This document shows, in pieces, positions 43,809 to 52,937 of a stretch of 64,000 bases of DNA. This stretch comes from Alkalicella caledoniensis. Lineage in GTDB: Bacteria; Bacillota; Proteinivoracia; Proteinivoracales; Proteinivoracaceae. The notes beneath the pieces were generated by a model that worked only from the letters and a program-made list of their open reading frames with translations, did no database searches and had not been told where the DNA came from. The stretch lies in NCBI RefSeq assembly GCF_014467015.1, contig NZ_CP058559.1, positions 1,550,001 to 1,614,000 of the forward strand, read 5' to 3'. Made by a program: the position numbers and the translations under genes. How positions within the stretch are numbered: position 1 is the first letter of the stretch; each line of letters begins with the position of its first letter.

Positions 43809-45006
43809 TAGATAAAGCCTCCTTGTACATCTTATTTAGATATATGAACACAGGCGACAAACATAGGGCAAGAATTACAAGCCCTATTATATATTCTAGG
43901 TAATAAACCTTACCTAAGTCCAGAACAATACCCATTGTAGATGATAACATGTTTGCCACATATACTACCCCTATGGTAAGTAGCCTGGAAAGTATGGTGC
44001 TAAAGAGGCCAAGTAACAAAACTTGATATACAACATATTTGGATATTATCCCTCGATTTAGCCCTAAAAATCTTAGTGTCCTAACCTCTTTATTTAGGCT
44101 ATCTAGCATAAGCATGGTCATTATACACACGATAATAAAGGCCAACACCAAAATAATAGAGCAAAGAAGAAAAGCCACTTGTTTGCTTAAATCTATGTTT
44201 GTAGTTAACTTCCTCATAACTGATGTGGGATGCACCGCCTGATATTCCGGCTTTGAATTAAAGTCACTGGTTATTTCTCTAGCAGCAGATTGATTACCGG
44301 ACCTTATGATGATAGCTGTTACTAATTCTTCCTCAGGTGTTAGTGCACCAGTGTGATTATGGGCAAGCCAAATACTTTCTATACTAGTATATAGTGCGTT
44401 ATCATAGGCGGAATTATCTCTTCCCAGTATTCCCACCACTTTATATGGTGTATTATCGTGGGAATCTAAATATTCTTCATCATCATGGTCGTGAAATAGG
44501 CATGCTAAGCTATTTATACTATGGTCTGCTACTCCATGGGATGTAATCAGCTCATCCCCTATTTGGAGGTTATGGTTTTTTGCTACATTGTAACCAACTA
44601 CTACCTCAAAGGGGCTGGTGAAGCTGTTTCCTTCTACTATAGTCTTATTCCTCAAAAATTCAGGGTTTGTTCCTACTAGGTTATTTCCTCTGTAGCTATC
44701 TCCTAATGCAAAGGGTAGTACTATTTCTAGGTCCCCCCTGCTTTCTAGTTCCGTAACATAATCGTGACTTATGACACCCAAGGGCAAATCAGCAAAAAAC
44801 AATGTTGACATGAGCAATTGTGTTTCACTTCCGTTTGGACCAATTATAATATCATACTCCCTATCGGCCCGGATAAAGCCTTCACTTATTTGCGAAGATA
44901 TGTTTACTGCCACCATGCTTATGGTTAGTGCCACTATTAGGGCAATGGTAAAAAGGATGGTAGTGGATTTCCTCGCCCACATACTTTTCAAAGCATATTT
45001 AAGCAT
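43798..45006 (-). CDS. FtsX-type ABC permease with His/Asp-rich loop
   Basis: 402 residues, four helices around a large extracellular domain, typical MacB/FtsX: first helix about 15-35, three more after about 285. The extracellular part holds HDHDDEE near 172-178, a stretch well suited to metal binding. It is overlapped by the ATPase end (8 bases) and the lipoprotein start, giving a tightly coupled three-gene operon. Confidence 0.85.
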   Translation of the reverse strand: MLKYALKSMWARKSTTILFTIALIVALTISMVAVNISSQISEGFIRADREYDIIIGPNGSETQLLMSTLFFADLPLGVISHDYVTELESRGDLEIVLPFALGDSYRGNNLVGTNPEFLRNKTIVEGNSFTSPFEVVVGYNVAKNHNLQIGDELITSHGVADHSINSLACLFHDHDDEEYLDSHDNTPYKVVGILGRDNSAYDNALYTSIESIWLAHNHTGALTPEEELVTAIIIRSGNQSAAREITSDFNSKPEYQAVHPTSVMRKLTTNIDLSKQVAFLLCSIILVLAFIIVCIMTMLMLDSLNKEVRTLRFLGLNRGIISKYVVYQVLLLGLFSTILSRLLTIGVVYVANMLSSTMGIVLDLGKVYYLEYIIGLVILALCLSPVFIYLNKMYKEALSNEK

Positions 45007-45646
45007 CCCTTATACCCCCTAGCATGTCTTCAAACTTAATTACTTTATCAAAGTATTTACACATGCGGTCATCATGGGTTACAACAATTAAAATATTATT
45101 TTCTTCTTTATGTATTTTAACTAATAGCTCCATAATTTCTATACCCTTAGCTGTGTTTAGAGATCCGGTAGGTTCATCACACAACATTACTTTAGGAGAC
45201 TTTAAAAGTACCCTTGCTATTGCCACCCTTTGTTTTTCACCACCAGATAATCTCTTTATTTTAGCTCTTAGCTTATGCCCTAATCCAACCCACTTTAGGG
45301 CTTCCTCCGGCTTTTTTGTAATTTCTCCACCAAGTTCTACCATCGAGAGATTGTCCACCACCGTAAACTCGTCAAGGAGTTTTAAATCTTGAGGGATATA
45401 CCCAATGTACTCAAACCTAAATCTATCTAGCTCCTTTTCTAGCAAAGAGCTTACACGGTTTTCACCAACACAAACTTCTCCTTCTGTAGGCTTTGTTATT
45501 CCTGCAATAATATTAAGCAAGGTTGATTTCCCCGAACCTGAGGGTCCTAAAATACAATAAGATGTTCCATCTTCAAAAACAAAATCCCTAATACTGATAT
45601 GGGTTTCCCTATTATAAACCTTACGCACACCCTCTAAACTAATCAA
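44999..45646 (-). CDS. LolD/MacB-type ABC ATP-binding protein
   Basis: 215 residues: Walker A GPSGSGKST, Q-loop YIPQDLKLLDEFTVVDNL, signature LSGGEKQRVAIARVL, Walker B VMLCDEPTGSLN and VTHD. First gene of the operon with the FtsX permease and CxxC lipoprotein. The stretch 45647-45818 upstream shows no clear operator. Confidence 0.92.
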   Translation of the reverse strand: MISLEGVRKVYNRETHISIRDFVFEDGTSYCILGPSGSGKSTLLNIIAGITKPTEGEVCVGENRVSSLLEKELDRFRFEYIGYIPQDLKLLDEFTVVDNLSMVELGGEITKKPEEALKWVGLGHKLRAKIKRLSGGEKQRVAIARVLLKSPKVMLCDEPTGSLNTAKGIEIMELLVKIHKEENNILIVVTHDDRMCKYFDKVIKFEDMLGGIRDA

Positions 45647-45818
45647 TTTATTTCACCTCTTCCCACTAATACAGATCAATAAAAGAAATTATAATTAACT
45701 TAATATATTCTTATAACTCTTTAATTATTTCTAAAATAACCTATTTTTTTATAATATAAATAATATAATATACCCAATACCATTGCAAATAATTTAAGCG
45801 CTTTTAAATAAATATATG

Positions 45819-45855
45819 AAAAGGGCTTTACAAGTTTTACTTGTAAAGCCCTTTT
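45819..45855 (-). terminator. Terminator of the M20-AGCS operon
   Basis: 16-bp stem AAAAGGGCTTTACAAG / CTTGTAAAGCCCTTTT, 13 bases after the symporter stop. Confidence 0.9.
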
Positions 45856-45867
45856 TAAATATAGGAT

Positions 45868-47238
45868 TTAAGCCGATATATCTTTCTTGTCATCGATGTA
45901 CTTACCCGATGTGAAGAAATCCTTAGTTAAGTCTCTTACATCTTTAAACATGAACAATAACACAATTAAGTTTATCGCCACTGTCAGAGCCATGAAGAAG
46001 TCAAATAGACCCCAGATGAACTGCAATCCACCAACTGCACCGAACACTAGAATTAAAACATATAGTAGTCTGAATGGAATTGATATCTTGTTCCCGAAAC
46101 AGTACTGTCCACCTGCCTCTGCATAGTACCCTGCTAACAGTATAGTGGTGTAAGCAAAGAATAGTGTTGCAAAGGTTACTACCAAGTGACCGAAGTTTCC
46201 AGGTAGGCCTGTTCTAAAGGCCGTTGCCGTTAGGCTAGCTCCAATTTCCCCGCTTTGCCATTCTCCTGTTACAAGTATTACTAAACCTGTTATTGAACAT
46301 ACAACTATTGTATCTATAAATACCTCAAAAATTCCCCACATACCTTGTCTTGCAGGGTGGTCAGTTGTTGCTGTGGAGTGAACTATAGGTGAAGTTCCCA
46401 TCCCTGCCTCATTTGAGTAAACCCCACGGGCAAATCCTTGACGTATCATTAGCATGAACGTAGAACCCACAAAACCACCAACTGGCGCCATGCCGCTAAA
46501 AGCACTTGTAAAGATTAGATTAAATACACCTGGTAGTTGACCAAGGTTAAGGACTAGAATTATAAAAGCTCCTAAGAAGTAAATAATTGCCATTGTAGGA
46601 ACAACTTTCTCCGCCAACTTTCCAATCCTCTTAATGCCACCAAGCATAACAATACCTGTTAATACAGCAGTTATTATACCTACAACCAAAGGACTTAAAT
46701 CAAATGAAGACCTCATAACATCTGCTAAAGAATTAGACTGTACAGCTCCACTTATGGTAAATTGAGCAAACAATAAGAAACTCCAAACTAATGCTAGCCA
46801 CTTCCAATTCTTGCCCAAACCATTTGTAACCATATACATGAACCCACCACGATATTCCCCAGTTTCAGGGTCCTTTTCACGATACTTAATACCTAAAGCT
46901 ATCTCTGCATATTTTGCCACAGCAGCTACAAAGGCTACCACCCACATCCAAAACAATGCACCTGGGCCACCTACTCCAACTGCTATACCAACACCTGCAA
47001 TATTACCCATACCTAAGGTACCTGCAAGTGCCGAGGAAACGGCTTGGAATGGTGTCAATGTACCTTCACCTTTGGTCTCTTTTGTAAATATTTTTCCAAA
47101 GGTGTTCTTCATTATAAAACCGAACTTAGAAAATTGAAAAAAACCAAGACCTATAGAGTAAACCATAGAGACGCCAACGATAATTATAATTAAAGGCCAT
47201 CCCCACATCCAGTTGGTAAAGTCCATAATTAAATCCAT
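45868..47238 (-). CDS. Alanine/glycine:cation symporter (AGCS family)
   Basis: 456 residues, about eleven helices. Family signatures are FQAVSSALAGTLGMGNIAGVGIAVGVGGPGALFWMWVVAF, GGIKRIGKLAEKVVPTMA and RGVYSNEAGMGTSPIVH. It takes up alanine or glycine with Na+ or H+. It lies 43 bases behind the M20 amidohydrolase and should share its sigma-54 promoter, so uptake of a small amino acid seems linked to an acyl-amino-acid hydrolase. Confidence 0.93.
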   Translation of the reverse strand: MDLIMDFTNWMWGWPLIIIIVGVSMVYSIGLGFFQFSKFGFIMKNTFGKIFTKETKGEGTLTPFQAVSSALAGTLGMGNIAGVGIAVGVGGPGALFWMWVVAFVAAVAKYAEIALGIKYREKDPETGEYRGGFMYMVTNGLGKNWKWLALVWSFLLFAQFTISGAVQSNSLADVMRSSFDLSPLVVGIITAVLTGIVMLGGIKRIGKLAEKVVPTMAIIYFLGAFIILVLNLGQLPGVFNLIFTSAFSGMAPVGGFVGSTFMLMIRQGFARGVYSNEAGMGTSPIVHSTATTDHPARQGMWGIFEVFIDTIVVCSITGLVILVTGEWQSGEIGASLTATAFRTGLPGNFGHLVVTFATLFFAYTTILLAGYYAEAGGQYCFGNKISIPFRLLYVLILVFGAVGGLQFIWGLFDFFMALTVAINLIVLLFMFKDVRDLTKDFFTSGKYIDDKKDISA

Positions 47239-47281
47239 TTTTTAAATCCCCCTTTTTTTAATTAGAAAAAGTTGTAAATAT

Positions 47282-48457
47282 CTAATTTGTTAGAAATTCT
47301 AAAGCAGCTCTAACATGCATTTCTACACCTATAAAAAGTGCATCTTCGTCTATATTGAACTTCGGATGATGATGGAAATAATCAGTTTCTTTCTCTTTGT
47401 TTGCTATGCCTACAAAGTAGAAACAACTTGGTACATTTGATGAGAATTCAGAGAAATCTTCACCTAGCATATCTTGAACATCTGACTTTATGTTCTCTTC
47501 ACCTACAACCTTTGCGGCAACCCCTTCAACTAGTTCTGTAATTTCAGGATCATTGCTTAGCAGTCTGTTACCACATTTATATGTAAGCTCATAAGTGGTT
47601 TCATCTGATTCACATTGACAACGAATCTTTCTTTCAAAGAGTTCCTTAATTTTGTCTAGATTCCCATGTAAGCATCTGATTGACCCCTCAAGTTTAGCAG
47701 ATTCTGGGATTATGATGGGGAAATCCCCACCCTGAATACTGCCGAATGTAATAACAGTTGGTTCACTAATAACATTGATTTTTCTAGATTGTATCTGCTG
47801 TACTTGTTGAACAATGCTACTAGCACAGATAATAGGGTCAATACTTGCATGTGGTGCTCCTCCATGACCTCCCTTCCCTTTAATTTTGATGGTAAAATAC
47901 TCACTTGAAGCCATTAACGGTCCCTTAGCAATACCTATTTTCCCCGTTTCAATTGGCGACCATAGGTGTATACCTATGGCTGCATCAACCCTTGGATTAT
48001 CCAATACACCCTCATCTATCATATACTTTGCCCCAGCATCTTCTTCATTTGGCTGGAAGACAAACTTAATGTTTCCTTGAAGTTGCTCTTTTTTCTTGCT
48101 AAGAATCTTTGCAGCTATTAACATCATGGCCATATGACCGTCATGGGCACATGCATGCATAACTCCATTATTGACTGACTTATATGGAACATCATTTTCC
48201 TCAACTATAGGTAGTGCATCCATGTCAGATCTCATAAGCAAAGTTCGACCGGGTTTATCTCCTTTCAGTAAGGCTACCAAACCTGTTTTAGCTATTCTTT
48301 TTACTTCTAAACCGCAATCTATAAGATATCTCTCTAATACTTCTTGAGTCCTAAATTCTTGGAAGCCCAATTCTGGGTGCTGATGAAAATCCCTCCTTAA
48401 TGCAATTAGTTCATCCTTTAGCTCATAGATTTCTTTTTTAATGTCCATTAAGTTCAC
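47282..48457 (-). CDS. M20 family amidohydrolase
   Basis: 391 residues, a paralogue of the enzyme at 5691-6881. Motifs are MHACAHDGHM (Cys then His in the metal site), FQPNEEDAGAKYMIDEG, GGAPHASIDPI in the lid domain and MLGEDFSEFSSNVP. It removes an acyl or aryl group from an amino acid or small peptide. It is the first gene of the symporter operon behind a sigma-54 promoter, which suggests amino-acid or peptide catabolism rather than biosynthesis. Confidence 0.9.
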   Translation of the reverse strand: MNLMDIKKEIYELKDELIALRRDFHQHPELGFQEFRTQEVLERYLIDCGLEVKRIAKTGLVALLKGDKPGRTLLMRSDMDALPIVEENDVPYKSVNNGVMHACAHDGHMAMMLIAAKILSKKKEQLQGNIKFVFQPNEEDAGAKYMIDEGVLDNPRVDAAIGIHLWSPIETGKIGIAKGPLMASSEYFTIKIKGKGGHGGAPHASIDPIICASSIVQQVQQIQSRKINVISEPTVITFGSIQGGDFPIIIPESAKLEGSIRCLHGNLDKIKELFERKIRCQCESDETTYELTYKCGNRLLSNDPEITELVEGVAAKVVGEENIKSDVQDMLGEDFSEFSSNVPSCFYFVGIANKEKETDYFHHHPKFNIDEDALFIGVEMHVRAALEFLTN

Positions 48458-48516
48458 CTCGCGTTTTTTATATCAATATTGTGTAACACAATGATTCATT
48501 TATATATTTATATAAA

Positions 48517-48533
48517 AGCAACTTTCGTGCCAA
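48517..48533 (-). promoter_or_regulatory. Sigma-54 promoter of the M20-AGCS operon
   Basis: Minus strand TTGGCACGAAAGTTGCT matches the -24/-12 consensus TGGCAC-N5-TTGC exactly, with GG and GC correctly spaced. It lies about 60 bases before the M20 start. Confidence 0.9.
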
Positions 48534-48600
48534 GCTTCATCTTGATAGTACATAACTGTAGGAAGTTATTCATTTATCCTTTATCTAAAGGGTTAACAAA

Positions 48601-48630
48601 GATTATTTAAAACTATTTTTTTAAATAATC
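48601..48630. promoter_or_regulatory. Putative enhancer (upstream activator) site
   Basis: GATTATTTAAA (48601-48611) and TTTAAATAATC (48620-48630) form a perfect 11-bp inverted repeat 68-97 bp upstream of the sigma-54 promoter, the usual place for an activator site. Confidence 0.5.
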
Positions 48631-48646
48631 ACAGATGATTTAAGTA

Positions 48647-48690
48647 AAAAAGGGGTTAGTAAGTCACAATTGACTCACTAACCCCTTTTC
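48647..48690 (-). terminator. Terminator of the sigma-54 activator gene
   Basis: AAAAGGGGTTAGT / ACTAACCCCTTTT core stem with T runs. A second near-copy of the AGTCA..TTGA..CACTAA segment lies at 48704-48730. Confidence 0.8.
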
Positions 48691-48741
48691 AGTATATTAT
48701 TTATAAGTCATAATTGATTCGCCAATTCATTTATGACTTAT

Positions 48742-50451
48742 TCAGGTAATGTATTCCCTTATCTTCCTATTGGCTGTAGCTTGACTAATTTGCAGTGCCT
48801 CCGCAACTTTGTAACTACTCCCATATTTATTATATGCCGAGGTAATAATCTTCTTCTCAAACTCCCGTTTTGCTTCATCTAGCGAGGTCACCTCATCTAA
48901 TTTTTTAGCCCCTGTGTCGTATACATGGGAATCTAAATCAGAGAAATTTGAATTGTCGTTAGCCCTTTCTATTACTCCAGAAGGGTTTAAAACAACAAAA
49001 CACTCCATGGTATTCTCCAGTTCTCTTACATTACCTGGCCACTGGTATTCTAGCATTGCATTTAGTAAAGTTGTGCCAAGAACCACTTCTTTGTTATACC
49101 TGTTGTTGTATTTATGTAAAAAATGCTTAATCATGGGAATAAGATCTTCCACCCTCTGGGATAGGGGAGGAATATTAATAGGTACAACGTTCAGCCTGTA
49201 ATACAAATCCAAGCGGAACTTTCCCTGTTCCACCATTTTTTTAAGGTTCTTATTAGTTGCAGCTATAATCCTAGTATCTATATCTATAGGTTTTGTTCCA
49301 CCTACCCTAATAATCTTCTTGTCTTGTATAACTTGTAGCAACTTCACCTGCAGTTGCATTGACATCTCGCCTATTTCATCTAGGAAGAGAGTCCCATTAT
49401 GAGCCAGTTCAATTAAGCCCTGCTTTCCTGTTTTTTGAGCTCCAGTAAAAGCACCGGATTCATAGCCAAGGAGTTCGGACTCTAACAATGCTTCAGGTAT
49501 GGCCCCACAGTTTATTTCAACAAGTCTACCCCTTCGGCGGACACCGTTGTTGTGAATATACCTAGCTATTACTCCTTTTCCTACCCCAGACTCCCCTGTA
49601 ATTAAAACAGTGGAGTCAATATCTTTAAGCTGGTCAGATAAGCTAATTATGCTTTTCATACTGTTACTTTCAGTTATAATCTTTAAGTCATCCTTCTTCT
49701 TTATACTACTTTCTTTCTTTTGCCTTGAATGATATTTGTTAATAACACTCAGTTCTTTAAGATCTATGGAATTCATAATTATCCTAAAAATATTACCGTC
49801 ATCATCATATAGTGGTATTGCTGTTACTAGAGCTTCTTTCTGATTTTTTATTTTCTGGATAACTGAAACTCGCTTCTTCTCTTGTAGTACTAAACGTCCT
49901 GCGGCCGGACTGTACATCCCTTTTGCCTCCATTACCTTCACATCTACCCCTAGGGCTTCCTTTCGATCAATTCCTGTTATACTCTCATAAGTTTTGTTAA
50001 CCCTAAGGGTAACTCCATTTCCATCTAGAATAACTATTGAGTTAGGGGAGTGTTCAATAGCTTGGTCTAACTCCTGGTACATTAGCTTAGTTTTAAATAA
50101 TTCCACTAATTCCTTGGTAACTAATCCTTTAACCTCATGATTTTCCAATACAATGATATAAGCTTCTGGACTCTTTTCCCATATTTTAGTTATATTATCT
50201 AACTTATAGTTCCTATCCACAGTACAAATATCTTTGTTAGCAATTGTATAGATAGGATTTTTCACATGAGTCTGTGAAGCATAGGCTTGTACTATTTCTT
50301 TTTCTGTCACAATACCAACTATTGCCTCTTCTTTATATACTAAAAAATTACTTACATTTAAGTTCTCAATTCTTTCTAATAAAGTTCCAATGGTTTCATC
50401 AAAGTTAATAGCATAGATTTTGCAGAGTTCTAAGTTCTTAATATTCAACAT
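48742..50451 (-). CDS. Sigma-54-dependent activator with CBS and PAS domains
   Basis: About 569 residues: CBS pair (about 10-120), PAS (about 125-240), AAA+ domain with Walker A GESGVGKG near 288-295 and the sigma-54 contact loop GAFTGA near 335-340, then a Fis-type HTH (SYKVAEALQISQATANRKIREYI). The PAS-AAA-TyrR-like HTH build is like PrdR and other amino-acid-catabolism activators in clostridia. ATG at 50451 is preferred to GTG at 50457 from ribosome-site spacing. It is next to the sigma-54 promoter of the M20-AGCS operon and probably drives it. Confidence 0.92.
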   Translation of the reverse strand: MLNIKNLELCKIYAINFDETIGTLLERIENLNVSNFLVYKEEAIVGIVTEKEIVQAYASQTHVKNPIYTIANKDICTVDRNYKLDNITKIWEKSPEAYIIVLENHEVKGLVTKELVELFKTKLMYQELDQAIEHSPNSIVILDGNGVTLRVNKTYESITGIDRKEALGVDVKVMEAKGMYSPAAGRLVLQEKKRVSVIQKIKNQKEALVTAIPLYDDDGNIFRIIMNSIDLKELSVINKYHSRQKKESSIKKKDDLKIITESNSMKSIISLSDQLKDIDSTVLITGESGVGKGVIARYIHNNGVRRRGRLVEINCGAIPEALLESELLGYESGAFTGAQKTGKQGLIELAHNGTLFLDEIGEMSMQLQVKLLQVIQDKKIIRVGGTKPIDIDTRIIAATNKNLKKMVEQGKFRLDLYYRLNVVPINIPPLSQRVEDLIPMIKHFLHKYNNRYNKEVVLGTTLLNAMLEYQWPGNVRELENTMECFVVLNPSGVIERANDNSNFSDLDSHVYDTGAKKLDEVTSLDEAKREFEKKIITSAYNKYGSSYKVAEALQISQATANRKIREYIT

Positions 50452-50530
50452 GCTCACCCCTCTTAGGCTTATATAGGATATATTCTATATTGAATACACT
50501 TATCCCTGCTATTGCTATTCTACCTAAAGC

Positions 50531-50572
50531 AAAAAGGGTTCCACATCATTTGATGCGAAGCCCTTTTCTATT
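50531..50572 (-). terminator. Terminator after the DUF1450 gene
   Basis: AAAAGGGTT / AGCCCTTTT imperfect hairpin with A and T runs between the DUF1450 gene and the sigma-54 activator. Confidence 0.65.
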
Positions 50573-50644
50573 AGATTTCCTTGTATAAATTAGCTTCCCT
50601 TTGTTCCCTTATATGCCATTTTAGTAAAATGTTCTGAGGTTTCA

Positions 50645-50827
50645 CTAGGTGGCCTTTTCAATCTTTTCAATTAACTCGCCTTCGCTATCAGCCTCTATTA
50701 GTTCATCATCTACATAGGCCACAAATTCAGTTCCACATACACCAATACACTCTTCGACGATTTCTAGTCCTAGTTTTTCTAACTTGTCGATGTCAATATT
50801 ACAGCAGTCTGGGCAAATTCTTACCAT
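50645..50827 (-). CDS. DUF1450 family small protein
   Basis: 60 residues resembling YuzB-type DUF1450. Cysteines at CPDCC near the start and CIGVCGTEF in the middle suggest thiol or metal binding. GGGAGG before ATG supports translation. Function unknown. Confidence 0.85.
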   Translation of the reverse strand: MVRICPDCCNIDIDKLEKLGLEIVEECIGVCGTEFVAYVDDELIEADSEGELIEKIEKAT

Positions 50828-50897
50828 TTCTATTCCTCCCTAGGTTATATTTTTCTAGTATAGTATGGTTTTTTATATGGGTAAATATACTTATTAT

Positions 50898-51956
50898 TTA
50901 TAACCATTCATGGGGAGATGAATTAAAGGTTCTTGTACCGTGTTTTTCTTTAAATTCCTTAAAAATTCTTTCCATCAGCTCTGGTTGCCCTTTCATTTTC
51001 TCAACCAGGTCACCTTCAACCCCTTGGGAAAAAGGGCATGTTGATATACATACACCACAATCTGTCCCAACCTTCTTCCAAATATCAAAACAGTTTTCAG
51101 GTTCAATCTTCCATCTTAGGGCTCCATCAATCTCTTTTCTATTTTCTTTAGGTATAGCTTTTCCTGGACATACCATGGCACAATTACCGCAAATTTCACA
51201 GAACTGTGTTATTCCAAAGTCCTCCCTTTCATCTATCAATAGCTCTAGATTAGTTGTTACCACGCCTAGTCTAACCCTTTTACCATACTTTTTGGTAATT
51301 AGAATTCCACTTCTTCCTATCTGTCCTAATCCAGCTGCTTCTGCTACCAAAGGAGCTATCAATAAGTAATTACCATCCATATGATTTCTAGCATTATAGC
51401 CTAATTCCCTTAAATAGTAGCTCAAAATCATACCTATGACTGCAGTATTTACATAACCTTTAGTGACTTCGATTCCCTCACCTATTAAAGGGGCTCTGTT
51501 TATCATATCCTTGTCCATTTCCGTTGCAAAGACAATAGCATATTTGTGTATGTTATGCACTTCTTCACCGTAATTTTCTGCTTTCCTTCCCCTATGGGAG
51601 TAATAATACTCCTCTTTTAACTTAGTAACTCCCACCAGTTGAGCCCCGTAGAATTTAGCTAATCCTTTGAGCTTTTTTGTAATAACAGCAGGTTCAATTT
51701 CTACCTTCTGAGGATTTATCTCACCCTCGGAAAACTTACTTACATCAGCTAAAAATCTAAATGTAGCACCAGCTATAGCAGAATTTAGCGGAGTAAAAGT
51801 AGCTGTTCCTTCACCATATGGGAAAGGTGGTTGCCTCATCTTATCATCTGCTTCTTTAATGTCAGGGTTTCGTTTATAGTAATCCTCGTACTCAGGACTC
51901 CCCTCTTTATAAGAAAACCTAGCAAAGATAGTATCCCGTTCATCAAATCGTTTCAC
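50898..51956 (-). CDS. Reductive-dehalogenase/QueG-like Fe-S protein without export signal
   Basis: 352 residues. The middle part (about 100-240) resembles the corrinoid-binding domain shared by QueG and reductive dehalogenases (NHMDGNYLLIAPLVAEAAGLGQIGRSG). Two [4Fe-4S] sets follow: CEICGNCAMVCPGK and CFDIWKKVGTDCGVCISTCPF. There is no Tat signal, so it is cytoplasmic. No rdhB anchor is adjacent. Organohalide, queuosine precursor or another corrinoid reduction are all possible. Confidence 0.82.
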   Translation of the reverse strand: MKRFDERDTIFARFSYKEGSPEYEDYYKRNPDIKEADDKMRQPPFPYGEGTATFTPLNSAIAGATFRFLADVSKFSEGEINPQKVEIEPAVITKKLKGLAKFYGAQLVGVTKLKEEYYYSHRGRKAENYGEEVHNIHKYAIVFATEMDKDMINRAPLIGEGIEVTKGYVNTAVIGMILSYYLRELGYNARNHMDGNYLLIAPLVAEAAGLGQIGRSGILITKKYGKRVRLGVVTTNLELLIDEREDFGITQFCEICGNCAMVCPGKAIPKENRKEIDGALRWKIEPENCFDIWKKVGTDCGVCISTCPFSQGVEGDLVEKMKGQPELMERIFKEFKEKHGTRTFNSSPHEWL

Positions 51957-52035
51957 AATATCACCTCAGGTTTGTTAGATAGTTACATTTATTATAGCAC
52001 TTTTAGGGCTATATGTTAGGGGTGGGGGTTGGAGA

Positions 52036-52154
52036 GCTGTTCAAAAGTCTGTAGGTCAGAAGCACAAGAAAAACCCAACATCGGAGCGTATAATAATACG
52101 TGAGGTTGTTGGGTTTTTTGAAGTAACGAAGTGAGATCCTAGCTTTTCAACAGC
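52036..52154. repeat. 119-bp near-palindromic intergenic element
   Basis: Outer arms GCTGTTCAAAAG / CTTTTCAACAGC (11 of 12 paired) enclose AAAAACCCAACA / TGTTGGGTTTTT and a central CGTAT-AATA-ATACG hairpin. The middle stem with its T run can terminate the DDAH-like gene. It resembles a MITE-like or dispersed intergenic repeat, though no second copy was noticed in this window. Confidence 0.7.
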
Positions 52155-52156
52155 CA

Positions 52157-52918
52157 CTAAAACCTTAGGGATAAACAGCTAAGTCCTCCATCAAGCTTCT
52201 GGAATTCAGACATATCCAATTCAATAACATCGTAACCTGCTTTTATTATGGCATCTCTAGTATTTTTAAAGCCTTTAGGTACTAAAACCTTACCGTTGAC
52301 CCATATACAGTTTGCTGAGTAATCATCATCTTTACTTACCTCGATAATATTGAACTCCCTAAACTCAGTGCTATCAAGAAACTCCCCAGTTGCAAGGAGG
52401 TTGTTATTCCCTAGATAAGATACACCAGTTTTTAAGTGGAGGAATTCTTTGAGTGGAACAGTGCTTCCAGTATATCCGTACTTTTCAAGGAAGGAGATCA
52501 TCTGCCTAGCCCCTTCTTCATTGGTTCTAGCAGATAGACCGATATAAAAGTGATCCCCCACCATCATGATATCTCCACCTTCTACGGTGCCTGGATTTTT
52601 TATAACCTCTATGTTATCATAAAAATCCTTTAAAACTTCGCTAATCTCTTTTTCTTCACCTTTTCTGCTTTCGGCACCTGGGTTAGTGATTATGGCACAC
52701 TTTTTTGTCAACAGAGCTGTATCTTCAACAAAGCATGAATCTGGGTAGTCTTCGTTTGCTTCAAGTTCTATTGTATTTACTCCACAGCCTTTTAGTGCTT
52801 TTACATACTCACTATGTTGCAAAAGTGCTTTTTCATAATCAGGTTTTCCTAGGTTTACAGTGGTGATACCATGAACCATAGATTTACTTGGTTTTCTAGT
52901 TATTACGTTTTTAAACAC
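52157..52918 (-). CDS. Dimethylarginine dimethylaminohydrolase/arginine-deiminase-like protein
   Basis: 253 residues of the amidinotransferase superfamily: EANEDYPDSCFVEDTALL, GTVEGGDIMMVGDHFYIGLSARTN, NNLLATGE and a terminal LDGGLSCLSLRF with the nucleophilic Cys. Likely hydrolyses a guanidino group of arginine or a methylarginine to citrulline. It lies 20 bases after the NhaC-family gene on the same transcript, suggesting a carrier-hydrolase pair for a cationic substrate. Confidence 0.87.
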   Translation of the reverse strand: MFKNVITRKPSKSMVHGITTVNLGKPDYEKALLQHSEYVKALKGCGVNTIELEANEDYPDSCFVEDTALLTKKCAIITNPGAESRKGEEKEISEVLKDFYDNIEVIKNPGTVEGGDIMMVGDHFYIGLSARTNEEGARQMISFLEKYGYTGSTVPLKEFLHLKTGVSYLGNNNLLATGEFLDSTEFREFNIIEVSKDDDYSANCIWVNGKVLVPKGFKNTRDAIIKAGYDVIELDMSEFQKLDGGLSCLSLRF

Positions 52919-52937
52919 AATTACACCTTCTTATCTT

